The notes: generated by a model not told the origin, from the sequence alone. 64,000 nt of DNA from Pseudomonadaceae bacterium (GCA_024743435.1 JANSWO010000005.1:62001-126000); one strand, 5' to 3'. Positions 16,145 to 25,164 are shown, counted from the stretch's first letter. A program made the numbers and translations.

Positions 16145-18403
16145 CTAAATCGAGAAGCCTACCCGCAAACCAACGTAACGGTTAGCTTCGCGAGGATAGG
16201 TCTGGATATAGACTGGTGAGCCACCCCACAGGCCACCCACGTTGCCAATTCCTGAGGCGTAGTCTTCATCCAAAAGGTTGTTCACAAACAGCGTCACCTC
16301 ATAGCCGTGCTCGCGGCCCTGAATTCCGGCACTGAAGTTCACAATGCCATAGGCATCTTGCTCAGCACCCGGATCAGCCAGTAGCGAAAAGTTCACGTCG
16401 TCCTGCCATTGGTAGGACAAATTCACAAAGCCATCGAATGGAAGATTGCCCAAAGGCAGATCGTATTCCGCGCTTAGCGTGAATTTCAGGTCCGGTGAAT
16501 TGTTGAGATCTTTCCCGCCTAGGTCCTGGGCAGTTGAACCCGTGGGCATACCCATCGCATCCAGAATAGGTTGGCAACCCTGCGCTGCCGTCTGGCCGGG
16601 ATAACAATCGGCACCAGAGAAGTCTTTGATCTCAGCATCGACATAGGCGAGACCACCAACGAGCCGCAGGTTCTCACTAAGTAGTGCCTGGAAATCGATC
16701 TCGATTCCCGTAGTTTCTAGCTTACCCACGTTAGAGATGCCCAGCTCGACTACACCGCCAACAATGCGAGCCTGCTGCGCCTGAAAGTCATCGTACTCGG
16801 CGAAGAAGATCGTCGGGTTCAATTGCAGCCGTCCGTCAAAGAATGTCGCCTTCATACCCAACTCAAAGGACGTGGAGTCTTCAGAACCGACGGGGTTGTC
16901 AGAGGTGTTCTGGCCGAAGCTACTGGAGATGTCGTAACCCTGGCCCTTATAGCCGATCGAATACGTAGCGTAGAACATGACGTCGTCATTCAAGAAATGC
17001 TGAACGCCAATCTTGCCCGGCACTGCTGTTTCGTCATCCGAGCCAGAGAATGAGAGGCCCGACAGCGCGTTATCGAAGCTGTGAGAAATCTCTTCGGTGT
17101 TAAACCGAATGCCGAAGATCAGGTTGGTGTTCTCACCTAGCCCTAATGTGCCCTGGCCGTAGAGCGCGAGCTGTTCGTTGCCGGTCTCCGCTACCCAGTC
17201 AGCTGCGAAAAGCGGGCCGCGGTTAAAGTCGCGATCGTAGTTAACCTCGGAATAATACAGACCGACAACGTACTCGAAGCGCTCGGATGCGGGTGAGACG
17301 AGACGAAACTCCTGGGAGAGTGAATCCAGCTGGAAACCACCACCCTGGACCAAGCCGCCACTAAGCGCGCCGCCCGTGAAGGCCGCAAGCAGATCAAACG
17401 ATGTTCCGTCGACGTCGGTCGACACATCGTATTCCCACTCGTCGTATGACGTGATGGACAGCAGTTCGAATTCGCCGAGGGCAATTTCGAAGCGCGCACC
17501 AACCCCCCAGGAATCTGACTCAGTCGTTGTCGGATCGTCGACCGATACCTCGTCGTTGTCTTCACCCACGTTGAGGCCACCTACGATAGCCGCAGCCGGG
17601 AAGGCCCCGAGAAACGCTGCCGTAGACGGCACATCACGGTAGGGACGAGCACAGCAGGTGGACTCAGACTCGCTGAACTCCGCCTTGAAGGTAGCGGTTA
17701 CCGTATCACTCGCATCCCAGACCAGCTTGGCACGCGCGCCGGAAGACTCATCGCCATTGAGCTCAGCACCATCGAAGACATTATCGATGTGGCCGTCATC
17801 GCGATCTTTGTGGAACGCGCTGACGCGCAAACCGAGCACATCCGAGATCGGAATGCCGGCAGTTGCCGCGAGAGATAGTTCGTCATCGTCGGTCATTCCT
17901 GCACGAAACCGTGCGTTGAATTCCTCGCCGGGGCCTTGAGTGGCAATGTTGATCACGCCGGCCGAAGCGCTCTTACCGAATAGGGTGCTTTGCGGTCCGC
18001 GAAGTACTTCTATGCGCTCGATATCGAGCAGATCAGAGAAGGCCTGGGCAGATCGAACCAGTGGTACGTCATCGATGATGATCGCAACACTCGGCTCAAT
18101 GTTGATGCTGAAGACGTTCGTGCCGATCCCGCGCAGGTTGAAGCCACTGTTAGTGGCCCAGTCACCCTGATTTACCGTAAGTGACGGAGAGATTCGCGTG
18201 ATATCGGTGAACTCATCAATGTTGAGCGCTTCGATCGTGTCTTGATCGACGGCATTAACGGCGACTGGAACATCCTGCACGCTCTGCGAGCGTTTGGTCG
18301 CCGTAACTAGAATCTCCTCGATCGCCAGCTCCTGGGCGCTCGCTCCAATTCCAAACAGCCCGATGCAGGCGCTCGCTACAAGTGCAGTGACTTGGTTTTT
18401 CAT
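16145..18403 (-). CDS. TonB-dependent outer-membrane receptor
   Basis: This 752-residue receptor is of the kind used by marine Proteobacteria for glycans and other large substrates. The start MKNQVTALVASACIGLFG (ATG 18403, GGAG eight bases upstream) gives a clean signal peptide. It is followed by a TonB-box region (LAIEEILVTATKR), a plug (NLRGIGTNVFS, ERIEVLRGPQSTLFGKSAS) and a long barrel closing with the terminal aromatic pattern (YVGLRVGFSI). The second copy of the operator-like core lies 38 bp upstream of the ATG. The receptor is followed by the TIM-barrel lipoprotein, consistent with uptake of the substrate which the series then processes. Confidence 0.9.
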   Translation of the reverse strand: MKNQVTALVASACIGLFGIGASAQELAIEEILVTATKRSQSVQDVPVAVNAVDQDTIEALNIDEFTDITRISPSLTVNQGDWATNSGFNLRGIGTNVFSINIEPSVAIIIDDVPLVRSAQAFSDLLDIERIEVLRGPQSTLFGKSASAGVINIATQGPGEEFNARFRAGMTDDDELSLAATAGIPISDVLGLRVSAFHKDRDDGHIDNVFDGAELNGDESSGARAKLVWDASDTVTATFKAEFSESESTCCARPYRDVPSTAAFLGAFPAAAIVGGLNVGEDNDEVSVDDPTTTESDSWGVGARFEIALGEFELLSITSYDEWEYDVSTDVDGTSFDLLAAFTGGALSGGLVQGGGFQLDSLSQEFRLVSPASERFEYVVGLYYSEVNYDRDFNRGPLFAADWVAETGNEQLALYGQGTLGLGENTNLIFGIRFNTEEISHSFDNALSGLSFSGSDDETAVPGKIGVQHFLNDDVMFYATYSIGYKGQGYDISSSFGQNTSDNPVGSEDSTSFELGMKATFFDGRLQLNPTIFFAEYDDFQAQQARIVGGVVELGISNVGKLETTGIEIDFQALLSENLRLVGGLAYVDAEIKDFSGADCYPGQTAAQGCQPILDAMGMPTGSTAQDLGGKDLNNSPDLKFTLSAEYDLPLGNLPFDGFVNLSYQWQDDVNFSLLADPGAEQDAYGIVNFSAGIQGREHGYEVTLFVNNLLDEDYASGIGNVGGLWGGSPVYIQTYPREANRYVGLRVGFSI

Positions 18404-18437
18404 CCTGGTCTCCCCGTCCAGTGTCGACATAAGCGGC

Positions 18438-18465
18438 CAATTGGTCAGGCCACCTTGCCAGCATA
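18438..18465. promoter_or_regulatory. Second copy of the candidate uronate operator
   Basis: The core TGGTCAGGCCA (18442-18452) is identical to the core of the site before uxuA read on the other strand. Similarity continues on one side (TTGCCA at 18456-18461 here and in the first site). Relative to the gene it precedes, it has the same orientation and nearly the same distance (38 bp versus 35 bp to the start codon). It lies in the 82-bp gap between eda and the receptor gene, so the receptor and downstream genes probably have their own regulated promoter. Its palindrome is weaker than that of the first site. Confidence 0.55.
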
Positions 18466-18485
18466 CTGGGTGCGCTGGAGAAGGG

Positions 18486-19127
18486 TCAACCGGGAACTCG
18501 AGCCACTAGCGCAGCCGTTTGCGCCGCCAAATCAGCCAACGCCGACCACTCACCGGCATGGATCAGCCCACGCGGAACCAGCCAGCTCCCACCAACGCAA
18601 GGCACGTTTGGTTGACTCAAATAATCCGGCATGGTGCTCAAGCTTAAACCGCCGGTCGGGCAGATCATCAGTTCTGGGAGCACGGAGTTGAGCGCTTTGA
18701 TCATCTCCACACCACCAACCACATTAGCCGGGAAGAGTTTTGCTGCCTGATAACCCAGGCCTGCTACAGCAATCGCTTCACTGGGTGTTGCGATCCCCGC
18801 GAGGTAAGGCACGCCGCGATCCACAGCAACCTGATGGACCGCTTGGCTAAATCCGGGCGACACGAGGAATTGCGCACCGGCGTCACACGCCACCACCGCC
18901 TGTTCATGGCTTAGAACGGTTCCGGCTCCGACGGTAGTCTGCTCCCCATGCTGTGCCAACGAGCGAATACCATCGATCGCAGCCGATGTGCGCAACGTGA
19001 TTTCAAGCACCGAAAATCCCTGGCCACCCAACGCGTCCGCAAGCGGCAATGCCGCTGACGCATCATCGAGCACCACAACCGGCAGCACAGAGTTAGCCCT
19101 AGCCAATATGCTATTCATGCTGCTCAT
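18486..19127 (-). CDS. eda: KDPG (2-keto-3-deoxy-6-phosphogluconate) aldolase
   Basis: Eda splits KDPG into pyruvate and glyceraldehyde-3-phosphate, the last step of the hexuronate branch. The 213-residue protein has the catalytic set of the class I aldolase: SVLEITLRTSAA with Glu42 and Arg46, TTVGAGTVLS, and Lys130 in AAKLFPAN as the Schiff-base lysine. CPTGGLSLSTM and the phosphate-binding VGGSWLVP follow. ATG 19127 has a strong GAGGAG site and overlaps the stop of kdgK by 4 nt, so the two are translationally coupled. Confidence 0.95.
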   Translation of the reverse strand: MSSMNSILARANSVLPVVVLDDASAALPLADALGGQGFSVLEITLRTSAAIDGIRSLAQHGEQTTVGAGTVLSHEQAVVACDAGAQFLVSPGFSQAVHQVAVDRGVPYLAGIATPSEAIAVAGLGYQAAKLFPANVVGGVEMIKALNSVLPELMICPTGGLSLSTMPDYLSQPNVPCVGGSWLVPRGLIHAGEWSALADLAAQTAALVARVPG

Positions 19128-20038
19128 TGGATCTCCTCAACAGGCGATATCGCACCGCGCACGCACACTACCTGAGCGGACAACTTCTGGGCAGCAGCGA
19201 CGGCCTGCGCTTCTGTCTCCCCGGCAATCCAGCAAGCGAGATACGCCGCATTAAACGAATCTCCAGCAGCAGTTGTGTCGACCGGTCGTACCGGCTGCGC
19301 AATTGGATAATTCCTGCGCCCGGCCGAACGGGCGACTGTGCACCCACTTGCTCCATCTTTGACAACCAACTCCTCTACGCCCAACCCGAGAGCGTGATCA
19401 ATAACCCGATCGATCGAATCGGCACCCAGTGCGACCTCATCTTCCAATGAGGGCATGGCCAGGGTAGACACCGAGTAGCCTCGGTCAATCCATTGCCTGG
19501 CAATAGCAGCGTCACGCCAAAGAATCGGCCGGTAGTTTGGATCAAACGCCACCTGCCCCCCTGCTGCGCGGTATCGCTCTAATGCAGCCAACAGCCTTTC
19601 TCGGTCTTCACTGGGAAGCAGCGCTAGTCCGATCCCAGTCAGGTAAATAACCTCGTACCCAACGAGCGTACTCTGCAACGCCTCAGCATCCATACCGACA
19701 AGCCACTGCCGAAAAGGCGAGGCATCCCGCCAATAGTGGAAATAGCGTTCGCCTTCATCGTCGTTACGGATGACGTAAAGCGCCGGCGCACTGTCGGCCA
19801 GTCGCCGCGCGTCCCGACAATCCATGCCCTCATCCTGCCAGCGCGCAAGGAGCCAATCACTGTAGTAGTCATCGCCCGTCGCTGTAAGAAATCCGACGCT
19901 GAGCCCAGCCCGGTGTGCGTAAACAGCCGTGTTGAAAGCGTCCCCGCCGTAGCTCATTTGATACGAACCACCCGCGTCCTGCCGCAGTTCAAGCATGCAC
20001 TCGCCGATAACACCGATGTCCAGTTTCGTTCTAACCAC
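19124..20038 (-). CDS. kdgK: 2-keto-3-deoxygluconate kinase (PfkB family)
   Basis: KdgK phosphorylates KDG with ATP to give KDPG, linking UxuA to Eda. The 304-residue protein is a ribokinase-fold enzyme with MSYGGDAFNTAVYAHRAGL near the N-terminus (substrate side) and the PfkB signature DTTAAGDSFNAAYLA near residue 260, where the catalytic Asp is GD. AFDPNYRPILW is typical of KDG kinases. It directly abuts the sulfatase gene (no gap) and overlaps eda, so all three should be on one message. Confidence 0.92.
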   Translation of the reverse strand: MVRTKLDIGVIGECMLELRQDAGGSYQMSYGGDAFNTAVYAHRAGLSVGFLTATGDDYYSDWLLARWQDEGMDCRDARRLADSAPALYVIRNDDEGERYFHYWRDASPFRQWLVGMDAEALQSTLVGYEVIYLTGIGLALLPSEDRERLLAALERYRAAGGQVAFDPNYRPILWRDAAIARQWIDRGYSVSTLAMPSLEDEVALGADSIDRVIDHALGLGVEELVVKDGASGCTVARSAGRRNYPIAQPVRPVDTTAAGDSFNAAYLACWIAGETEAQAVAAAQKLSAQVVCVRGAISPVEEIQ

Positions 20039-21742
20039 CTACGGATTGACCTCAGCGTTTTCCAATACAGTTGTCCATGGCAAGACCTTGTTCTGAGTCG
20101 CATAGGCCTCGTACTTTGCCGATAGCTCCCTAACGATCGAAGGGTACTTGCCGCTGAGATCAAGTGTCTCAGTGCGGTCGAGAAGCATGTCGTAAAGCGC
20201 CCAACTCTCGCCCGGCGCGGCCACGATTTTCCATCGCCCCGCTCGTACCGCGCGATGGCCTTCGTGTTCGAAATAGATAGCACCCCGCTGCCTGGCCGCG
20301 CCCGCAAAACTCGCAAGCAAACTCTCACCATCCAGGTCCACAAGCAAATCGGGATCCGTCGGCCGAATTCCAATGACATCCAATAGCGTGGGAAGTATGT
20401 CTACCACGTGGCCGGGCTCGTGATCGATCGAACCTGGAGCCGCACGCATTCCGGCAGGCCAATGCACAATCAACGGCGTCGCGACTCCACCCTCATGAAC
20501 CCAACCTTTGTAACGACGAAACGGTGTATTCGACGCTTCCGCCCACTGCTTTCCAATGGACTGCATGGTCGTTGCGGACCCCGGCATAACATCGGGATTA
20601 TTACCGACCACCAGCGGCGCGCCACCGGCTGGCGCGTATTTGCCAAGGTAGGGTTCAAATCGGGCGCGAAGCGCAGGGCTGAGCGTTGCCGGAAACGATT
20701 CCGCACTCGCCCCATTGTCCGATAGGAAAAGAACAATGGTGTTGTCGTACTGGCCTGTCTCGCGCAATGCAGACAGGACGCGCCCGATGCCCCTATCCAT
20801 GTGATCCACCATAGCCGCGTGAACAGCCATCCGCTCACTCCGCCAGGCTCGCTGCGATTCGTCCCATTCCGGGGCGCCATCCTCGAGTCCCGGCAAAACC
20901 CAGGACTCAACAATCATGTTGTCCGCAGCCAACGCTTCAAACCGTTTCTCACGAACTGCTTGCCATCCGTCCCGGTAGACCGATCGATACTTAGCGACCG
21001 ACGCCTCGGGAGCCTGAATCGGCCAATGCGGAGCAGTAAACGCGACGTAAAGAAAAAGCGGTTCCGCTTCTTCATCCGGGTCAGACCAGTGTCGCTCAAT
21101 CGCTGCGGCGGCTTCCGAGCCGATCGCATCGGTGTAGTAGAAACCCGACGGGACGTCGCTAACGGCCTCGTCATCTCGAAAGAGATACTTAGGCTCAAAG
21201 TAATTGTTTCCGCCGAGGAGCGTTCCGTAGAACTCATCGAACCCGCGCCTGGCTGGCGTGTTGGTCAGCTCCGCAATCGATGGCTGATCCAAGTCGGATT
21301 CCGTTGCGGAAGACAAATGCCACTTGCCAACCATCACATTGCGATAACCGTGATCCGAAAGAACTTCGGGTATCGTGCGGGCGGCTTGATCAAGATCGCC
21401 GCGGTAGCCATCAACCTCGGCAAAGCGACGACCAGCAAGGTGCCCCATCTGCACATCATGGGGATAGCGCCCAGTTAACAGTGCGGCTCGTGTTGGACTA
21501 CATCGCGCACTGTTGTAGAACGAGCTGAAACGCAAGCCGTCAGCCGCAAGTTTGTCTAGGTTCGGTGTGTCGATCTCTCCGCCGAAGCTGCCAATGTCCG
21601 AGAACCCCATATCATCGGCAAGCACCAGGACGATATTGGGGGGCGCCGCGTCCGCGAAAACAGATACGGATGCAGCCAACAAAACAAGGGGCGCGAATAA
21701 CCGCCACGCAAATTGCGTACTCGTGCCAACCGGTCTGTCCAT
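20039..21742 (-). CDS. Exported sulfatase (type I, formylglycine)
   Basis: This 567-residue member of the alkaline phosphatase/sulfatase fold hydrolyses sulfate esters. From ATG 21742 (GGGGG site) it has a signal peptide (LFAPLVLLAASVSVFADA) and the metal motif NIVLVLADDMGFSDIG (Asp43/Asp44). The maturation motif CSPTR at 81-85 has Cys81 as the residue converted to formylglycine, and GRYPHD follows. HVVDILPTLLDVIG and LFLSDNGAS are further family landmarks. No formylglycine-generating enzyme is in the window. Leading the kdgK-eda series, it probably desulfates a sulfated uronate-containing glycan in the periplasm (inference). Confidence 0.9.
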   Translation of the reverse strand: MDRPVGTSTQFAWRLFAPLVLLAASVSVFADAAPPNIVLVLADDMGFSDIGSFGGEIDTPNLDKLAADGLRFSSFYNSARCSPTRAALLTGRYPHDVQMGHLAGRRFAEVDGYRGDLDQAARTIPEVLSDHGYRNVMVGKWHLSSATESDLDQPSIAELTNTPARRGFDEFYGTLLGGNNYFEPKYLFRDDEAVSDVPSGFYYTDAIGSEAAAAIERHWSDPDEEAEPLFLYVAFTAPHWPIQAPEASVAKYRSVYRDGWQAVREKRFEALAADNMIVESWVLPGLEDGAPEWDESQRAWRSERMAVHAAMVDHMDRGIGRVLSALRETGQYDNTIVLFLSDNGASAESFPATLSPALRARFEPYLGKYAPAGGAPLVVGNNPDVMPGSATTMQSIGKQWAEASNTPFRRYKGWVHEGGVATPLIVHWPAGMRAAPGSIDHEPGHVVDILPTLLDVIGIRPTDPDLLVDLDGESLLASFAGAARQRGAIYFEHEGHRAVRAGRWKIVAAPGESWALYDMLLDRTETLDLSGKYPSIVRELSAKYEAYATQNKVLPWTTVLENAEVNP

Positions 21743-21827
21743 CTCATCCCCCTGCGCGATAGGTGCAACGCGCACGCAATCCTACGTCCCAACACTCGAT
21801 GGAAACGCCGGACACTACTTGCAATAT

Positions 21828-23069
21828 CTAGCTACCGGTGGGTATCTCGTTATATGGCAGGCCCTTGTCAGCGCGCATATCCGCCGGCAAGCCAAGAACC
21901 CGTTCAGCAATGATATTGCGCAGGATCTGATCCGTACCGCCTTCGATGCGAATGGCGGGCGAGCGCAATAACATCGCCTGGAAACGGGCATTGCCTTCAG
22001 CCACCTCCGGATCCATGACAAGAGAACCGAAGCCCTGGATGTCCATCGCAAACTTTGCGATGTCCTGCATCATTCCACCTACGACCAGTTTGCCGATGGA
22101 GTTTTCAGGCCCAGGCACATCACCCTTCGATAACGCCGTGAGCGAACGGGCCGCGGTATTTTTCAGTCCCGAGGATTTCGCGTACCAGTCCGCCAGCTTG
22201 GAGCGCACGGCCGGGTTATCAATCGCTTTGCCAGGGCCCATGTTCAGCGATTCGACAAGTTCACGCACTTCAGGAACGCCAGTTGCGATGCTGCCGCCGA
22301 TTGCGAGCCGTTCGTTCATGAGCGTCGTCAGGGAAACCTGCCAGCCGTTGCCCACGTCGCCTAGACGCTGGGCATCCGGAATACGGACGTTGTCAAAATA
22401 CACTTCGTTGAAGCCGCTCTGGCCGTTTACCTGTTTGATCGGCCGGATATCGACGCCTGGCGATTTCATATCCAGGAAAAACATCGTCAGGCCTTTGTGC
22501 TTGGCGACCGTTGGATCGGTGCGCGTGATCAAAATGCCGTAGTCAGAATGCTGAGCGCCCGAGGTCCAGATCTTCTGGCCGTTGATTACCCAATCATCGC
22601 CGTCTCTCTCGGCTTTGGTACGAAGCCCGGCGAGATCGGATCCCGCGACGGGCTCAGAAAACAGCTGACACCAGATTTCTTCGCCGCTGGCCATCTTCGG
22701 CAGGAATCGTCGTTTGTGTTCCTCACTCGCGTAGGCGATCAGCGTTGGCCCGCACATGCCCTGGCCAATGATGAACGTGCCAGACAGCTTGCCGTAGACG
22801 CCCTCTTCCTGACTCCAGATCACGCTTTGCATGGGAGTTGCACCGCGACCACCGTACTCGGTGGGCCACTGCAGACAGGCCCAGCCACCATCCGCCTTTT
22901 TCTTCTGCCAGGCTTTCGCCGCCTGCAGCGGGTCTTCATCGCCGGTGTTGATGCCGCCAAACGTGCTGGAAGCAAGAGGTGCCGCCAGATGTGCTGGGGC
23001 ATTGCCGGCAATCCAGGATCGAGCTTCCGCTCGAAATGCCGCTTCTTCTTTTGTGTCGTTGAAATCCAT
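21828..23069 (-). CDS. Acyl-CoA dehydrogenase
   Basis: This is a 413-residue FAD enzyme that introduces the alpha-beta double bond into an acyl-CoA. Family landmarks are LFSEPVAGSDLAGLRTKAER with WVINGQKIWTSGAQHSDY, the C-terminal QGFGSLVMD and the arginine-rich end RIEGGTDQILRNIIAERVLG. The ATG has a TAAGGAG site. It follows the second acyl-CoA dehydrogenase by 21 nt. This pairing of two unequal homologues is typical of heteromeric dehydrogenases acting on branched or steroid side-chain CoA esters; that specificity is inference. Confidence 0.9.
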   Translation of the reverse strand: MDFNDTKEEAAFRAEARSWIAGNAPAHLAAPLASSTFGGINTGDEDPLQAAKAWQKKKADGGWACLQWPTEYGGRGATPMQSVIWSQEEGVYGKLSGTFIIGQGMCGPTLIAYASEEHKRRFLPKMASGEEIWCQLFSEPVAGSDLAGLRTKAERDGDDWVINGQKIWTSGAQHSDYGILITRTDPTVAKHKGLTMFFLDMKSPGVDIRPIKQVNGQSGFNEVYFDNVRIPDAQRLGDVGNGWQVSLTTLMNERLAIGGSIATGVPEVRELVESLNMGPGKAIDNPAVRSKLADWYAKSSGLKNTAARSLTALSKGDVPGPENSIGKLVVGGMMQDIAKFAMDIQGFGSLVMDPEVAEGNARFQAMLLRSPAIRIEGGTDQILRNIIAERVLGLPADMRADKGLPYNEIPTGS

Positions 23070-23090
23070 AGCTAACTCCTTAAATGACGA

Positions 23091-24215
23091 TCAAGCGGCT
23101 TCGGGTGAATCGCCGAGAGGCAGAACATCGACAAGTCTGTCCTCCCAGGCTGCGAGGCCGCCGAGTTGCAACGCCAGATAGTTTGACCGTCGGTAGTACA
23201 GGTGACAGTCGAATTCCCAGGTGAATCCCATACCGCCATGCACCTGAATGTTGTCGCGCGAGCAGAGCTGGTAAGCCTGGGTTGCCGACACACGAGCAGT
23301 AGCTGCTGCGAGTGGCAGATCAGCGGAATCAGAGGCCAGAGCCCAGGCTGCGTAGTAACAATTAGACTCCGCCAGCTTAAGTGCCACGTACATGTCGGCC
23401 ATCATGTGCTTGAGCGCCTGAAAGGATCCGATAGGCCGACCAAAAGCGAAACGCTCCTGGGCGTAGGCAACGGCCATGTCCAATGCACTCTGAGCGCCGC
23501 CAATCTGCTCAAAGGCAAACAAAACAGCCGCTCGATCGTACAAACGCTGCAAGTTTTGCCAGCCTTCGCCAGCACCGCCGATAAGCTCAACGGGCACGCC
23601 ATCGAACGTGATGGTGGCAGACGCTTTTGTCGGGTCGACGGTTTCAACCGCATCGCGCTCGACCGACTCATGTCGCAAGTCCGCCAGGTAGAGTGCAGGC
23701 CCGCCATCTTTAGCAACGGCGAGAACCACCGCGATATCAGCCGTCAGTCCATCGGCGACAATCAACTTGCGGCCGCTCAGGTGGCCATCAGCCACGATTG
23801 AGTCGATGTTGTTCTGGCTTACTTCATCGGTCGTTTCGTTAACGGCCAGCGTGCCAGTAACTTCACCCGCCGCAAGCTTGGGCAGCCAAGTCGACTTCTG
23901 TGCTTCGTCAGCAAATTGCAGCAACGCTTCGGTGGCCAGGTAGACGGACGAAGAAAACGGCGTCGGCGCGACATGCGCACCGAGCTGTTGCGCAACGAGG
24001 CAAAGCGTCAGATACCCCGCTTCCACGCCACCGTAGCTCTCCGGCACGACCGTGCCAGGCAAGCCCATATCAACCAGGCCGCTCCAGGCTTCCTTCGCCA
24101 TGGATGCGTCTCCTTCAAGCACCTGACGCACATGTGCGGTTGTGCAGTGATCCGACAGCAGCCGCTGCACCTGATCTGCGACCAGCTTTTCGTCTTCCGA
24201 AAAATCAAAGTTCAC
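23091..24215 (-). CDS. Acyl-CoA dehydrogenase (partner of the preceding type)
   Basis: This is a 374-residue acyl-CoA dehydrogenase of the more divergent class often paired with a full-length one. The N-terminal helical domain (MNFDFSEDEKLVADQVQRLL), the middle sheet domain (SGRKLIVADG) and the C-terminal helix region (AQERFAFGRPIGSFQALKHM, IQVHGGMGFTWEFD) are present. Start codon is GTG at 24215 with AGGAAG upstream. The catalytic base is not obvious from sequence alone; in paired systems one subunit can be non-catalytic. It precedes the other dehydrogenase in one transcript. Confidence 0.85.
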   Translation of the reverse strand: MNFDFSEDEKLVADQVQRLLSDHCTTAHVRQVLEGDASMAKEAWSGLVDMGLPGTVVPESYGGVEAGYLTLCLVAQQLGAHVAPTPFSSSVYLATEALLQFADEAQKSTWLPKLAAGEVTGTLAVNETTDEVSQNNIDSIVADGHLSGRKLIVADGLTADIAVVLAVAKDGGPALYLADLRHESVERDAVETVDPTKASATITFDGVPVELIGGAGEGWQNLQRLYDRAAVLFAFEQIGGAQSALDMAVAYAQERFAFGRPIGSFQALKHMMADMYVALKLAESNCYYAAWALASDSADLPLAAATARVSATQAYQLCSRDNIQVHGGMGFTWEFDCHLYYRRSNYLALQLGGLAAWEDRLVDVLPLGDSPEAA

Positions 24216-24262
24216 TTTCGCTTCCTGTAGTTTCCAATTCTTGACTGTGAGGTGTGCTCGAC

Positions 24263-25060
24263 CTAACGCCCGGTGTACACCGGATCTCGCTTTTCGAGAA
24301 ACGCCATCATTCCTTCTTTCGCATCACTCGTTCGCGAGCACATGAGCTGATTACGATTCTCGATCGCCATAGCAGCCTCCAATCCAGCCGCATCTATCGC
24401 GACATTGAGCCCTTCTTTCGTCAGGCGCAGCCCCAGTGGCGAGGTCGTCAACATTTCTTTGAGGTATGGCTTTGCGGCTTCGGCGAGTTGGTCATCCGGT
24501 ACAACTTCAGAGACCAAACCGGTAGAGAGCGCTCGGTCGGCATGAATGAAACGACCAGTGAGCATCAACTCGGAAGCCACGGATGTACCGACGAGCCTTG
24601 GCAGAAAATAGCTGGAACCCATATCGCAGGCGGACAAACCAATACGAATGAAAGCCGCGTTCATGCGGGCGCTCTCGCCGGCGATACGGATATCGGAGGC
24701 AAGAACAAAAGAGAAACCACCACCACAGGCTGGCCCTTGAACAAGCGAGACAATCGGTTGCGGGCAGCGGCGCATGCGGATGTAGACCTCCGCGAGATAA
24801 CCCTGAAAACCCATACCGCCGCCAAAGGGTTGTTCGTTTCGAGTTTGGGCATCTTTGATATCGAGGCCGGCGCAAAACGCTTTGCCTGCGCCGCGCATGA
24901 CGACGATGCGCACGCTCTCATCCTCAGCCAGCTTGCCAAAATAGTCGCGCAGTTCGTCGACCATGGTCAGGCTTATGGAGTTCAGTGCATCCGGCCGGTT
25001 CAGCGTTAGCCAGTCAACGGCGCCGTCTTTCTCAATTAGAAGTGTCTCGTATGTCGCCAT
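24263..25060 (-). CDS. Enoyl-CoA hydratase/isomerase family protein
   Basis: This is a 265-residue crotonase-fold enzyme acting on CoA esters, probably hydrating the product of the neighbouring dehydrogenases. WLTLNRPDALNSIS, AFCAGLDIKD (oxyanion-hole loop) and GPACGGGFSFVLASDIRIA (second oxyanion glycine) are clear. The residue following FIRIGLSACDMGSS is where many hydratases keep a catalytic Glu; here Asp/Met occur, so isomerase or another crotonase reaction is possible. ATG 25060 has a GGGGGGAG site. An upstream frame extension to 25138 lacks homology. Confidence 0.85.
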   Translation of the reverse strand: MATYETLLIEKDGAVDWLTLNRPDALNSISLTMVDELRDYFGKLAEDESVRIVVMRGAGKAFCAGLDIKDAQTRNEQPFGGGMGFQGYLAEVYIRMRRCPQPIVSLVQGPACGGGFSFVLASDIRIAGESARMNAAFIRIGLSACDMGSSYFLPRLVGTSVASELMLTGRFIHADRALSTGLVSEVVPDDQLAEAAKPYLKEMLTTSPLGLRLTKEGLNVAIDAAGLEAAMAIENRNQLMCSRTSDAKEGMMAFLEKRDPVYTGR

Positions 25061-25136
25061 GCTCCCCCCGTGGACTCTGGCATCCCCGCATTTTGGATTA
25101 TCAACAACCGAGATATCGACGCGGGATTGTCGATTC

Positions 25137-25164
25137 AAAAAAAGCGCTGATGCTCTACATCAGC
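25137..25164 (-). terminator. Rho-independent terminator holding a stop codon in its loop
   Basis: On the minus strand, GCTGATG-TAGAG-CATCAGC forms a 7-bp perfect stem with a 5-nt loop and is followed by GCTTTTTTT. The TAG stop of the exported protein gene (25155-25157) is within the loop. The signal separates that gene from the enoyl-CoA hydratase operon. Confidence 0.8.
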
